Below, piece by piece: positions 8,608 to 17,872 of a stretch of DNA of 64,000 nucleotides. Source of the DNA: Microbacterium croceum (GTDB lineage: Bacteria; Actinomycetota; Actinomycetes; Actinomycetales; Microbacteriaceae); the NCBI RefSeq assembly GCF_023091245.1, contig NZ_JAHWXN010000002.1, positions 310,001-374,000 of the forward strand, written 5' to 3'. Within the stretch, counting starts at the first letter, position 1. Each line of letters opens with the position of its first letter. Both the position numbers and the translations under genes were made by a program. Under the pieces are notes generated by a model. It saw nothing but the letters and a program-made list of their open reading frames with translations. It was not told the DNA's origin and did no database searches.

Positions 8608-8991
8608 ATGGACGCGAAAGAGCTGACCTCGACGGCGGCGGCGCGCGCGGAAGAGCTGCCCGGTTCCGAACGTGAGAACCCGTTCGGCCCGGAGTGGGAC
8701 GTGTACAAGGTGCGCGGCCGCGTGTTCCTGCTGCTGCCGGTCGACGGCACCGGCCGTGTCACGCTGAAGTCGCATCCCGACGACGCCGTCGCACTGCGCG
8801 AGACGTTCGCCGACATCGTGCCCGGCTATCACATGAACAAGAAGCACTGGATCACGCTGAACCCCGGCGCCTCGCTGGAAGAGGGGCTGGTGACCGAGCT
8901 CGTCACCGAGTCGTATCTGCTCGTGGTCGAGAAGCTCCCCCGAGCGCAACGCCCTGTCGACCCCGCCCTGTTCGGTCGCCGGGAGGAGTGA
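8608..8991 (+). CDS. MmcQ/YjbR-like protein
   Basis: A 127-residue protein of the YjbR (double-wing DNA-binding fold) family. Typical elements are FGPEWDVYKVRGRVFLLL near the start, TLKSHPDDAVALRE in the middle, PGYHMNKKHWITL and the late LVTESYLLVVEKL helix. Biochemical function is unknown for most members. It follows the SRAP gene by 3 bp and its end converges on the response-regulator gene at 9013. Confidence 0.75.
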   Translation: MDAKELTSTAAARAEELPGSERENPFGPEWDVYKVRGRVFLLLPVDGTGRVTLKSHPDDAVALRETFADIVPGYHMNKKHWITLNPGASLEEGLVTELVTESYLLVVEKLPRAQRPVDPALFGRREE

Positions 8992-9012
8992 GCGGAGCGG
9001 ATCGGCGACAGC

Positions 9013-9627
9013 TCAGATCCACCCCTTGTCCCGCGCCATCCGCGCCGCCTGCGCGCGGTTCTCCGTCGCCGTCTTGCCGATGGCCGACGACAGGTGGTTG
9101 CGCACTGTCCCCGCCGACAGGAAGACCTCCGCAGCGATCCGCGATATGGGCCGCCCATCGGCCGACAGCCGGAGCACCTGTTGCTCACGCTCACTCAGCG
9201 GATTCGCTCCCTCGAAGAGCGATGCCTCGGCGAGTGCGGGATCCACCACCCGCAGTCCCTGGTGCACACGGCGCACGGCATGCGCGAGATCGGTGGCAGG
9301 GGTGTCCTTGGCGATGAAGCCGCTCGCGCCGGCATCCAATGCCTGCCGCAGATATCCCGGCCGGGCGAACGTCGTCACCACGAGCACCCTGGTCTCGGGG
9401 CTCACCTCACGCACGAGACGGGTCGCGGCGATGCCGTCGACGCCGGGCATCTGGATGTCCATGAGGCAGACGTCGGGGCGGTCCGCGCGTGCGCGTTCCG
9501 CGGCCTGCGCCCCGTCGCCGGCCTCGGCGACGACGGTGAGGTCGTCCTCGAGCTCGAGCAGCGCGCCCATGGCACCGCGCACCAGCGCCTGATCATCGAC
9601 GAGCAGCAGTCGGATCGGTTCGGTCAC
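9013..9627 (-). CDS. NarL/LuxR-family response regulator (DesR/LiaR-like)
   Basis: A 204-residue two-domain regulator. The receiver has DD near 11-12 and phosphoacceptor D54 in CLMDIQMPG; the output is a LuxR-type helix-turn-helix with LSEREQQVLRLSADG and the recognition region FLSAGTVRNHLSSAI. It overlaps the start of the sensor kinase gene upstream by 4 bases, so it is co-translated with its partner. The two lie downstream of an ABC-2 exporter on the same strand, the common arrangement for a system that controls its own exporter. Confidence 0.9.
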   Translation of the reverse strand: MTEPIRLLLVDDQALVRGAMGALLELEDDLTVVAEAGDGAQAAERARADRPDVCLMDIQMPGVDGIAATRLVREVSPETRVLVVTTFARPGYLRQALDAGASGFIAKDTPATDLAHAVRRVHQGLRVVDPALAEASLFEGANPLSEREQQVLRLSADGRPISRIAAEVFLSAGTVRNHLSSAIGKTATENRAQAARMARDKGWI

Positions 9628-10715
9628 CAGGTCACACTCACTCTCGTGCCGCCGCTCGAGGTCTCGTCCACGGCCAGAACAGCACCTGCGGCGGCCGCCC
9701 GCTCCGACATCCCTCGCAGTCCGCTGCCTGCCGGGCCCCGCACACCGCGCCCGTCATCCTCGATCGCGACCTCGCCCGGCGCCATGGTGATGCGCACGTG
9801 CTGCGCACGGGCGTGCCGGAGGATGTTCGTGGTCGATTCCCGCACGATCCACCCCGCGGGCAGGGCCTGGGCAGGCGACAGCGCCGACGGGTCGCCCTCG
9901 ACCCTCACCTGAAGACCTGCCGATTCCAGAGCGACCGTGCTCGCCTGGATCTGCTCCGACAGCGCAGCGCCCCGGATACCGGTCACCGTGCTGCGCACGC
10001 CGGCGATCGCCTCGCCCGTGAGGTGCACGATCTGCGCGAGCTCGGCCTTCGCCCGCTCCGGATCGGCGTCGACCAGCCGCTCGGCGAGTTCGGCTTTCAG
10101 CTTCACCGCCGTCAGCGTGTGCCCGAGCAGGTCGTGGACGTCACGGGCGATCGATGCGCGCTCGTCGCTGGTGGCGAGCTCCATCCGCACCTTGTCGGCG
10201 TCGACCGAACGACTGATCAGCCACGTGTTGACCGTGTTCACCACCGCGATCAGCACCACCACGACCAGCAGTTGGAAGTGCCCGTCCAGGCGCCCGCTGA
10301 ACACGACGACACCGGCGGCGAGCGCGACGCCGCTGACGGTCGTCACCCAGTGCCACGCCCCGCGCAGCCCATAGCTGGCGTACGACATCAGGTACGGCAG
10401 GAAGCTGAGCGCCTGTGTCTCGATCGCCGGGATCGTCGCGATCGCACACGCGATCTGCACCCAGAACAGCGTGCGCACCACAGGGCGCGGCTTTCCCCAG
10501 GACGACCGCATCCCGACCACGAATCCGATGACATAGACGACGGCGAAGGCGATCAGCGCCGTCCAGCCGAGCACAACCCAGCCGACCGCTGCATCCGACC
10601 CCCTCAGCGACAGCACCGGGTAGACCAGGAAGACCATCCATACGACGGCCATCAACCAGCCCCAACGCTCCCAGGGGCCCGTGTGCGCGTCGGCCTCCGG
10701 CCGCTCGGTCGTCAT
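9624..10715 (-). CDS. DesK-type sensor histidine kinase
   Basis: A 363-residue kinase with about five N-terminal membrane helices and no large extracytoplasmic loop, which suits membrane or intramembrane sensing. The HisKA_3 motif ERASIARDVHDLLGHTL carries the phosphoacceptor His near residue 203, and the HATPase region shows VRESTTNILRHA and DDGRGVRGPAGSGLRGM. It should phosphorylate the adjacent NarL-type regulator. It follows the ABC permease by 9 bp. Confidence 0.88.
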   Translation of the reverse strand: MTTERPEADAHTGPWERWGWLMAVVWMVFLVYPVLSLRGSDAAVGWVVLGWTALIAFAVVYVIGFVVGMRSSWGKPRPVVRTLFWVQIACAIATIPAIETQALSFLPYLMSYASYGLRGAWHWVTTVSGVALAAGVVVFSGRLDGHFQLLVVVVLIAVVNTVNTWLISRSVDADKVRMELATSDERASIARDVHDLLGHTLTAVKLKAELAERLVDADPERAKAELAQIVHLTGEAIAGVRSTVTGIRGAALSEQIQASTVALESAGLQVRVEGDPSALSPAQALPAGWIVRESTTNILRHARAQHVRITMAPGEVAIEDDGRGVRGPAGSGLRGMSERAAAAGAVLAVDETSSGGTRVSVTW

Positions 10716-10724
10716 CCGCTCAGC

Positions 10725-11486
10725 CTAACGACGCCGACGTGAGCGCAGCACGCCGAGGCGGACGAGGGCCGCGAACAGGATGGCCCAGACGGTGACGTTC
10801 AGGAGCACGACCCACAGGGGATCCGCGCCGCCGGCGACGAGCGTCCCGTCCGTGGCCGGCCACCGGACGAGGGCGACGTAGCCGTACATCGGAGTCCACT
10901 TCGCGATGTCGAGCATCGCGCCGTCCAGGGGGATGAAGACGTTGCCGAAGAACCCGAAGAACGTGATCGAGATCGAGGCGAGCGCGGCAGCCGAATCCGA
11001 GTTGAAGGCCAGACCGACGCCGAGACCGAACAGACCGAAGACGAGACCGAGCCCGAGCGTGATGCCGGCGGCAGCGAACCAGCGCCAGGCATCCTCCGCC
11101 TCGGCACCGGTGGCGAGACCCGCCGCATACACGAACACCACGGCGAGCGCGGCGAACGACACCGCAGCGAGCACCTTGGTCACGGCATATCCCGTGGTCG
11201 TCAGGGGCGTGAGAGCGAGCTGTCTCCCCCACCCTTGCCCGACCTCGGACGCCGCGAGGGAGCAGAGCGAGCTCATCGCGGTCGCGGTGCCGAACGCCCC
11301 CATCGAGACCATGACGTAGAACGAGACGTTCGCGTGACCGACGCTCTGCGACGCGTACGACATGCTCGCCCCGAACAGCAGGTACATCGCGACCGGCATC
11401 GCGAGCGTGAAGGCGAGGGTGTACGGGTTGCGGATCTGGCGCACGAGCTCCGTGCGGTACAGCGCCGGGGCGATGAGCGTGGTCAT
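10725..11486 (-). CDS. ABC-2 type transporter permease
   Basis: A 253-residue membrane protein with six hydrophobic segments, beginning YRTELVRQIRNPYTLAF, the typical pre-helix of ABC-2 exporters, and including an FFGFFGNVFIPLDG segment before the last helices. ATG at 11484-11486 overlaps the ATPase stop by 4 bases; the much longer open frame upstream is the ATPase gene read out of frame. It pairs with the ATPase at 11483 to export an unknown substrate, perhaps a lipid, antibiotic or peptide. Confidence 0.85.
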   Translation of the reverse strand: MTTLIAPALYRTELVRQIRNPYTLAFTLAMPVAMYLLFGASMSYASQSVGHANVSFYVMVSMGAFGTATAMSSLCSLAASEVGQGWGRQLALTPLTTTGYAVTKVLAAVSFAALAVVFVYAAGLATGAEAEDAWRWFAAAGITLGLGLVFGLFGLGVGLAFNSDSAAALASISITFFGFFGNVFIPLDGAMLDIAKWTPMYGYVALVRWPATDGTLVAGGADPLWVVLLNVTVWAILFAALVRLGVLRSRRRR

Positions 11487-12430
11487 GACTGGTCCTCCGT
11501 GAGCGAGGTGAAGGCGGATTCGAGAGTCGGAGCGACGATCTCCAGATCGGTCGCGCCGAGTGAGAGGAGCCGTCCGGCGAGGATGTCGGATGCGGCGGTG
11601 CGGACGGTGAGCCGATCGGCATCCACCGACACCTCTCCGACCGCGGGATCCGTGCGGAGCTCGTCGACGAGTGCGGTGACGGAGGCGAGAGGCACCGTCG
11701 CAGACACGCTGCGGCCGCCGAGCGAGGCGCGCAGACGAGCAGTGGCGCCATCGGCCACCACCCGCCCGTGGTTCATCACGACCGTGCGCCGGGCGAACTG
11801 CTCGGCCTCCTCGAGGTAGTGCGTGGCGAAGAGGATCGTGCGACCGGCGTCGGCATCCGCGCGCATCGCCTCCCAGAATCGGCGGCGCGCCGTGACGTCC
11901 ATCCCCGCGGTCGGCTCGTCGAGCACCAGCACGTCCGGATCCGGAAGCAATGCGAGCGCGAACTTCACCCGCTGCTTCTCGCCGCCGGAGCACTTGCCCA
12001 CCCGGCGGCGGGAGATCGCCCCGAGGTCGGCACGATCGATCACCTCGGCGATGCGGCTGTGGGCGCCGTGCAGCCCCGCCACGACCGACACGGTCTCGCG
12101 CACGGTGAGGTCGGAGAGCAGTCCGCCCGTCTGCAGCACGGCCGCCAGTCGCCCAGCGGCGACCGCGTGACGGGGGTCTGTTCCCAGCACACGCGCGGTA
12201 CCCTCGTCGGGTTCGGAGAGGCCGAGCAGCACGTCGACCGTGGTCGTCTTGCCCGCACCGTTCGGGCCGAGCAACGCGACGACCTCTCCCCGCTCGATGC
12301 GCAGGTCGACCCGGTCCACCGCGACGACACGGTTCGCGCCGTATCCGAACCGGCGGACGACGCCGGTCAGGTCGACGGCGGGGGCGTCGGAGTGCGGAGG
12401 TGCGGTCGCGGCGGTGGTGGGTTTGCTCAT
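11483..12430 (-). CDS. ABC exporter ATP-binding protein (DrrA-like)
   Basis: A 315-residue ATPase: Walker A GPNGAGKTTT, signature loop CSGGEKQRVKFALALL, Walker B DVLVLDEPTAGMD and a late H-loop FATHYLEEA. The C-terminal 90 residues after the nucleotide domain are typical of DrrA-type exporters. I prefer ATG at 12430 over an in-frame TTG 12 bases earlier. It is the first gene of the minus-strand module (ATPase, permease, kinase, regulator) and faces a second module across a 177-bp gap. Confidence 0.88.
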   Translation of the reverse strand: MSKPTTAATAPPHSDAPAVDLTGVVRRFGYGANRVVAVDRVDLRIERGEVVALLGPNGAGKTTTVDVLLGLSEPDEGTARVLGTDPRHAVAAGRLAAVLQTGGLLSDLTVRETVSVVAGLHGAHSRIAEVIDRADLGAISRRRVGKCSGGEKQRVKFALALLPDPDVLVLDEPTAGMDVTARRRFWEAMRADADAGRTILFATHYLEEAEQFARRTVVMNHGRVVADGATARLRASLGGRSVSATVPLASVTALVDELRTDPAVGEVSVDADRLTVRTAASDILAGRLLSLGATDLEIVAPTLESAFTSLTEDQS

Positions 12431-12470
12431 GCTTCCACTCAACCGCGCGCTCGCACGCGACGCCGGAGGC

Positions 12471-12505
12471 GGATGTCACACCCTCGGGATGACATCCGTC
12501 ATGTC
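12471..12505. promoter_or_regulatory. Inverted-repeat cluster in the divergent promoter gap
   Basis: GGATGTCA (12471-12478) is repeated inverted as TGACATCC (12490-12497), and the second arm is part of a further dyad, ATGAC-N4-GTCAT. The cluster lies midway between the two divergent exporter modules. NarL/DesR-type regulators bind short dyads of this kind, and both modules encode one, so it is a candidate shared operator. Confidence 0.4.
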
Positions 12506-12607
12506 CTGCCATCGTGCTGGGGGTCCATCGGCAGGATGACCCTGAGGCCGAGGAACGGTACTCGGGGAGGACGCGCAGCCCCCCGCCTGCTCCGTAGCGT
12601 GGTGCAC

Positions 12608-13519
12608 ATGATCACAGCAGAGGGCCTCACGAAGAGGTTTGGAGACAAGACAGCCGTCCAGGACGTGTCGTTCACGATCCAGCCGGGCACCGTCACCGGA
12701 TTCCTCGGGCCGAACGGTGCCGGGAAGTCCACCACGATGCGGATGATCGTGGGCCTCGACCGGCCGACGTCGGGCCGCGCGACCGTCGCAGGCACGGAAT
12801 ACCGCAAACTGCGCGCCCCGCTCAGCGAGGTCGGCGTGCTGCTCGATGCCAAGGCCGTGCACACCGGTCGCACCGCTCGCAACCACCTCCGTGCCATGGC
12901 GGCGACCCACGGCATCCCGGCCTCGCGCGTGGACGAGGTGATCGAGCTGGCAGGGATCAGCTCGGTCGCGCGCAAGCGCGCAGGCAAGTTCTCGCTCGGC
13001 ATGGGCCAGCGCCTCGGTATCGCCTCGGCACTGCTCGGAGATCCGCACACGCTGATCCTCGACGAGCCGGTCAACGGCCTCGACCCCGAGGGCGTGCGCT
13101 GGGTGCGTCAGTTCGTGCGTCACGCCGCTTCGGAGGGCCGCACCGTGCTGCTGTCCAGCCACCTGATGAGCGAGATGGCGCAGACCGCCGATCACGTGAT
13201 CGTGATGGGCCGCGGCCAGGTGCTCGCCGACGCCCCACTCGACGAGCTCGTGCGGGCATGGACGCGCAACACCGTGCGCGTGCGCACTCCCCGCGCTGCC
13301 GATCTCGCGGCAGCCGTCGGCGGCCCCGAGGTCGAGATCGTGAGCACCGCGCCCGATCTCCTCGACATCGTGGGACTGCCCGCCGCACGCATCGGTGACC
13401 TCGCCGCCGACCGCGGCATCCCGCTGCACGAACTCACCCCGACCACCGGTTCCCTCGAAGACGCGTACCTCGCGCTCACGGGCGACTCCGTCGAGTACCG
13501 GACCAAGGAGATCTCATGA
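12608..13519 (+). CDS. ABC transporter ATP-binding protein (BcrA-like)
   Basis: A 303-residue ATPase with Walker A GPNGAGKSTT near residue 36, signature loop FSLGMGQRLGIASALL, Walker B TLILDEPVNGLDP and H-loop LLSSHLMSE. It resembles bacitracin/lantibiotic-resistance exporters (BcrA type). ATG at 12608 begins the conserved fold; the long upstream extension is non-coding shadow. It overlaps the permease gene by 4 bases, and the two-component genes downstream read the same way. Confidence 0.88.
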   Translation: MITAEGLTKRFGDKTAVQDVSFTIQPGTVTGFLGPNGAGKSTTMRMIVGLDRPTSGRATVAGTEYRKLRAPLSEVGVLLDAKAVHTGRTARNHLRAMAATHGIPASRVDEVIELAGISSVARKRAGKFSLGMGQRLGIASALLGDPHTLILDEPVNGLDPEGVRWVRQFVRHAASEGRTVLLSSHLMSEMAQTADHVIVMGRGQVLADAPLDELVRAWTRNTVRVRTPRAADLAAAVGGPEVEIVSTAPDLLDIVGLPAARIGDLAADRGIPLHELTPTTGSLEDAYLALTGDSVEYRTKEIS

Positions 13520-14328
13520 CCACCCAGGCCCCGCCTCTCACGCGTGCCCGCGTCGACTCCGCCCAGCGCCTCACCTTCCTCCGTGCCGTTCGCAGCGAGT
13601 GGATCAAGCTGGCCAGCGTCCGATCCACCTGGTGGTCGATCGGCATCACCGCCCTGCTCACCGTCGGCATCGCGGTGCTGATCGCCCAGGCCGTCGACAT
13701 GCCGGGGTTCGAGCCGATCCAGGCGGTCGTCTCCCCGATCCAGTTCACGATGCTCCTCGCCGGCATCCTGGGCGCGATCGCGGTCACGGGCGAGTACTCG
13801 ACCGGCATGATCCGCTCCACCCTCGCCGCCAACCCGGTGCGCGGCTCGGTGCTCACGGCCAAGGCGCTCGTGCTGGCCGCTTTCCTCTTCGTGTCCTCGC
13901 TCGTGATCTTCTTCGGTGCGGCACTCGCGGTATCGCTGGTGGTCGCCGCACGCGATCAGAGCATCGACTGGTCTGACGCCTCCGCGTCCTTCCTGCCGAT
14001 CATCGTGGCCTCGTTCACGATGGCCGTCTTCGCGATCATCGGCGTCGCGTTCGGCTTCCTCCTGCGCTCCGGTGCGGGTGCGATCGCCGCGACCGTCGGT
14101 CTGCTGTTCGTGCTGCCGATCATGACCAACTTCTTCTCCTTCGCCGGGGAGAGCTGGAAGTGGGTCACGGAGGCGGCCGCCTACCTGCCGGCCTCCGCCG
14201 CGCAGAGCATCATCCTGCCCAGCGATGGCGCGATCGTCGATGTGCCCACCGGCTACCTCACGCTCGGATGCTGGGCCGTGGGCACCCTGCTCGCCGCGTG
14301 GGCCGTGCTGCGCACACGCGACGCGTAA
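13516..14328 (+). CDS. ABC-2 family permease (BcrB/NatB-like)
   Basis: A 270-residue permease with six membrane segments. It starts with a cytoplasmic FLRAVRSEWIKLASVRSTWW segment, a hallmark of the actinobacterial ABC-2 permeases paired with BcrA-type ATPases. A GEYSTGMIRSTLAANP loop follows the second helix. It ends 10 bp before the kinase gene, which suggests one transcript for exporter and its control system. Confidence 0.87.
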   Translation: MTTQAPPLTRARVDSAQRLTFLRAVRSEWIKLASVRSTWWSIGITALLTVGIAVLIAQAVDMPGFEPIQAVVSPIQFTMLLAGILGAIAVTGEYSTGMIRSTLAANPVRGSVLTAKALVLAAFLFVSSLVIFFGAALAVSLVVAARDQSIDWSDASASFLPIIVASFTMAVFAIIGVAFGFLLRSGAGAIAATVGLLFVLPIMTNFFSFAGESWKWVTEAAAYLPASAAQSIILPSDGAIVDVPTGYLTLGCWAVGTLLAAWAVLRTRDA

Positions 14329-14338
14329 AGTCAGGCAG

Positions 14339-15583
14339 GTGAGCAGAACGCGAAGCCGCAGCGCCTCGGTCCGTGAGGACGAGGAGCTGCGGCTTCCGCG
14401 TCCCCCTGGCATCCTCCGTCGGTTCTGGGCGCGGCATCCGCGCGTCGCGGACGTGCTGATCGCGCTCGTGTGCCTCTTCCTGTCGCTCACGCCGGCGATG
14501 CGGATCAGCTCTGATCTTCCCGGCGGGGTCTCGGTGATCCTTGCCGTGCTGCTGCCCGCCGCCGTGGTCTGCGCGTGCGTGACGCTGTTCTGGAGACGGC
14601 GTACGCCGCTCATCCCCTTCGTGGCCTCCTTCGCCGTCGAGGCTGCCTTCCTCTTCATCGACATGCCCGTCGGCACTCCGCTGATCCTCGCGACCTGCTA
14701 CGCCCTCGCCGTGTACCGCTCGACCGCGTTCGCGTGGAAGGGCTTCGCGATCGCACTGGCCGCGCTGACCGCGTTCGCGGCGCTTCTCACCCTCACGGGC
14801 ATGATCGGTCTGCAGATCGCCGCGAACGCGGTCGTCAGCGCTCTCGTGCTCGGTCTGATCGGCACGCTGATCGGCGTCAACGTCGGCGGCCGCAAACGGT
14901 ACATTGCCGCCGTGATCGACCGCTCTCGACAGCTGCTCGTCGAGCGTGATCAGCAGGCGCAGCTCGCCGCGGCCGCCGAGCGCGCGCGCATCGCCCGCGA
15001 GATGCATGACATCGTGTCGCACTCGCTCACCGTGATCGTCGCACTCTCCGAGGGCGCCGCCGCCACCTCCGACCCGGCTCAGGCGCGCGCCGCATCGACG
15101 GCCGCCGCCGAGACGGCGCGGAGCGCCCTCGCCGAGATGCGATCCATGCTCGGTGTGCTCCACGCCGACGACGATTCCCTGCCCCTCGCCCCGCTCGAGG
15201 CGCCTTCTCCGCACGAGACCGTCGCGACCGCGCAGCGGGCGGGTTTCCCGGTGTCGCTGTCCGTGACCGGGACGGCTGCTCTGCCCGCGGCCGCTGCGCA
15301 CGCCGTCTCGCGGACCGTGCAGGAGGGCGTCACGAACGCCATGCGCCATGCGCCATCGCTGACATCTGTCGTCGTGCGTCTCGTCTATGCGACGGAGGGA
15401 GTGACCGTGGAGGTGACGAACGACGGCGCTGCACCGTCGACCGAGACCCCCGGGTTCGGACTGCGCGGACTCTCGGAGCGCGTCACGCATGTGAACGGGA
15501 GCATCACGTACGGCCCGTCCGACGGCGGACGATGGGCGCTGCGCGCCGAGATCCCGACCGATGAGAGGGTGGAGAGACCATGA
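14339..15583 (+). CDS. Sensor histidine kinase, HisKA_3 type
   Basis: A 414-residue kinase starting at GTG. Several membrane helices cover about residues 40-190. The dimerisation/phosphotransfer motif ERARIAREMHDIVSHSL carries the His near residue 225; the ATPase part shows VQEGVTNAMRHA and TPGFGLRGLSERV. The nearest ATG lies far upstream inside the permease gene, so GTG after a short AGG-containing site is chosen. It overlaps the response-regulator gene by 4 bases. Confidence 0.87.
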   Translation: MSRTRSRSASVREDEELRLPRPPGILRRFWARHPRVADVLIALVCLFLSLTPAMRISSDLPGGVSVILAVLLPAAVVCACVTLFWRRRTPLIPFVASFAVEAAFLFIDMPVGTPLILATCYALAVYRSTAFAWKGFAIALAALTAFAALLTLTGMIGLQIAANAVVSALVLGLIGTLIGVNVGGRKRYIAAVIDRSRQLLVERDQQAQLAAAAERARIAREMHDIVSHSLTVIVALSEGAAATSDPAQARAASTAAAETARSALAEMRSMLGVLHADDDSLPLAPLEAPSPHETVATAQRAGFPVSLSVTGTAALPAAAAHAVSRTVQEGVTNAMRHAPSLTSVVVRLVYATEGVTVEVTNDGAAPSTETPGFGLRGLSERVTHVNGSITYGPSDGGRWALRAEIPTDERVERP

Positions 15584-16269
15584 CGACCGAACCGATCCGA
15601 GTACTCCTCGTCGACGACCAGCAGCTCATCCGCCTCGGCTTCCGGATGGTCCTGGAGGCCGAGGACGACATCATCGTGGTCGGCGAGGCCTCCGACGGCC
15701 GGGAGGCCATCGCCCAGGCGGGGGCGCTGGGACCGGACCTGGTGCTGATGGACATCCGGATGCCCGGACTGGACGGCATCGCCGCGACCGAGGCGATCGT
15801 GCGCGCGCATCCGCAGACCCGTGTGCTCATTCTCACGACCTTCGACCTCGACGAGTACGCCTTCGGGGCGATCCGTTCCGGAGCGAGCGGCTTCCTGTTG
15901 AAGGATGTGCAGCGCCACGAGATGCTCTCCGCGCTGCGAGCAGTTCACCGGGGCGACGCCGCACTGTCCCCGCGGATCACACGCGTGCTGCTGGAGCACG
16001 TGACGTCGTCGCTGCCGTCATCGGAACCGGGTGCCCCCGCCGACCTCGCCGCCGAGCTCACCGACCGTGAACGCGACGTCTTCCTGGCGATCGGCCGCGG
16101 ACTCACCAACGCCGAGATCGCGCAGAGCCTGTTCGTGAGCGAGTCGACGGTGAAGACGCATGTGGGCCGGGTACTGGCGAAGCTCGGCGCGCGGGACCGC
16201 ATCCACGCCGTCATCCTCGCGCATCGCCATGGTCTCGTCGACGAGGGGCCGCTGCCCGCGGAGGCGTAG
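15580..16269 (+). CDS. NarL/LuxR-family response regulator
   Basis: A 229-residue regulator with receiver phosphoacceptor D55 in LVLMDIRMPGLDG and a C-terminal LuxR helix-turn-helix (LTDRERDVFLAIGRGL, then SESTVKTHVGRVLAKL). It is the cognate partner of the kinase encoded just before it. The module repeats the architecture of the divergent one at 9013-12430. Confidence 0.9.
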   Translation: MTTEPIRVLLVDDQQLIRLGFRMVLEAEDDIIVVGEASDGREAIAQAGALGPDLVLMDIRMPGLDGIAATEAIVRAHPQTRVLILTTFDLDEYAFGAIRSGASGFLLKDVQRHEMLSALRAVHRGDAALSPRITRVLLEHVTSSLPSSEPGAPADLAAELTDRERDVFLAIGRGLTNAEIAQSLFVSESTVKTHVGRVLAKLGARDRIHAVILAHRHGLVDEGPLPAEA

Positions 16270-16369
16270 ACAGCCACCCGAGTCCTCGACCCGCGGTCCT
16301 GCGTTCATCCCCTGCCGCCGCCGTCGACTAACCTGCATCAGCACGCTGCAACGACCGGAGGGGGCCGCA

Positions 16370-17872
16370 GTGACGAGGCAGGAACAGGAAAACCGCGATA
16401 CGACCGCCGCGCAGTCGGCCGCCCATGAAGGCGGAGCGGACGGCGGCGACCAGCAGCTCCGGCGCGCGCTGAGCAACCGTCACATCCAACTGCTCGCGAT
16501 CGGCGGTGCGATCGGCACCGGCCTGTTCATGGGGAGCGGCAAGACCATCTCGGTCGCCGGCCCCTCCGTCATCTTCGTGTACATGATCATCGGCTTCATG
16601 CTGTTCTTCGTCATGCGGGCGATGGGCGAGCTGCTGCTGTCAAACCTCAAGTACAAGTCGTTCAGCGACTTCGCGAGCGACCTGCTCGGCCCCTGGGCGG
16701 GCTTCTTCACCGGGTGGACGTACTGGTTCTGCTGGGTGGTCACCGGCGTCGCCGACGTGATCGCTATCGCGGGCTACACGAACACGCTGATCCCGGGTAT
16801 TCCGCTGTGGATCCCCGGGCTGGCGGTCATCCTGATCCTGCTCGCCCTGAATCTGCCCAGCGTCGCCGCGTTCGGCGAGATGGAGTTCTGGTTCGCGCTG
16901 ATCAAGATCGTGGCGATCGTCGCGCTCATCATCACGGGTCTCGTGATGATCTTCACGAGATTCCAGCACGATGCCGGAACGGCCAGCTTCGCGAACCTGT
17001 GGAACCACGGCGGGATGTTCCCGCACGGCTTCATGGGGTTCGTCGCCGGATTCCAGATCGCGGTCTTCGCATTCGTCGGCATCGAGCTCGTCGGCACCGC
17101 GGCCGCCGAGACGAAGGATCCGACGCGCAATCTCCCCAAGGCGATCAATGCGATCCCGATCCGCATCCTGCTGTTCTACGTGGGCGCGCTGGTCGTGCTG
17201 ATGGCGGTCACCCCGTGGACGGAATACGTCGCCGGAGAGAGCCCGTTCATCGCGATGTTCGCGCTGGCCGGCCTGGGCATCGCCGCCACGGTCGTGAACC
17301 TGGTGGTGCTCACCTCCGCCATGTCGAGCGCGAACTCCGGCATCTACTCGACCTCGCGCATGGTCTTCGGACTCGCGCAGGACGGCGACGCCCCACAGCT
17401 GTTCGGCCGGCTGTCGCGGCGCCGCGTGCCGCAGAACGCCCTGTTCCTCTCCTGCATCCTGCTGCTCTCGGGGGTCGTGCTCCTCTATGCGGGCAAGGAC
17501 ATCGGAACCGCCTTCGACATGGTCACCACCGTCTCGGCCGTGTGCTTCATGTTCGTGTGGACGATCTTCCTGCTCAGCTACATCGTGTACCGCCGGAAGC
17601 GTCGAGAGGAGGCAGCGCGCTCGACCTTCCGGATGCCGGGTGGCGTCGTGATGGTCTCCGTGGTGCTCGCGTTCTTCGTGTTCATCCTGTGGGCGCTGAC
17701 CACACAGCCCGACACGCTCACCGCGCTGCTGGTGACGCCGATCTGGTTCGCCGTGTTGTGTGCGGCCTGGCTGTTCGTCCGGCGCTCGACCACCCACCTC
17801 GCCCGGCATGCGGCACACATCGCGTATCTGCGCGGCGACTCCGCGGCAGCGGACGGAACGGAAACGGCATGA
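16370..17872 (+). CDS. Amino acid permease, AAT family (CycA/ProY/AnsP-like)
   Basis: A 500-residue, 12-helix transporter of the APC superfamily. After a hydrophilic 35-residue head comes LRRALSNRHIQLLAIGGAIG, then GTGLFMGSGKTI, the substrate-binding GSG loop of AAT permeases, and later MSSANSGIYSTSRMVFGLAQ. It should import an amino acid with protons. GTG at 16370 follows a strong GGAGGGGG ribosome site. The exact substrate (D-Ala/Gly/D-Ser, proline or asparagine) cannot be assigned. Confidence 0.87.
   Translation: MTRQEQENRDTTAAQSAAHEGGADGGDQQLRRALSNRHIQLLAIGGAIGTGLFMGSGKTISVAGPSVIFVYMIIGFMLFFVMRAMGELLLSNLKYKSFSDFASDLLGPWAGFFTGWTYWFCWVVTGVADVIAIAGYTNTLIPGIPLWIPGLAVILILLALNLPSVAAFGEMEFWFALIKIVAIVALIITGLVMIFTRFQHDAGTASFANLWNHGGMFPHGFMGFVAGFQIAVFAFVGIELVGTAAAETKDPTRNLPKAINAIPIRILLFYVGALVVLMAVTPWTEYVAGESPFIAMFALAGLGIAATVVNLVVLTSAMSSANSGIYSTSRMVFGLAQDGDAPQLFGRLSRRRVPQNALFLSCILLLSGVVLLYAGKDIGTAFDMVTTVSAVCFMFVWTIFLLSYIVYRRKRREEAARSTFRMPGGVVMVSVVLAFFVFILWALTTQPDTLTALLVTPIWFAVLCAAWLFVRRSTTHLARHAAHIAYLRGDSAAADGTETA

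Noticed and set aside
9798..10742. Long open frames opposite the histidine kinase and in many other genes
   Set aside because: High GC removes stops from antisense frames; these have Arg/His-rich composition, no ribosome sites and overlap strong genes.
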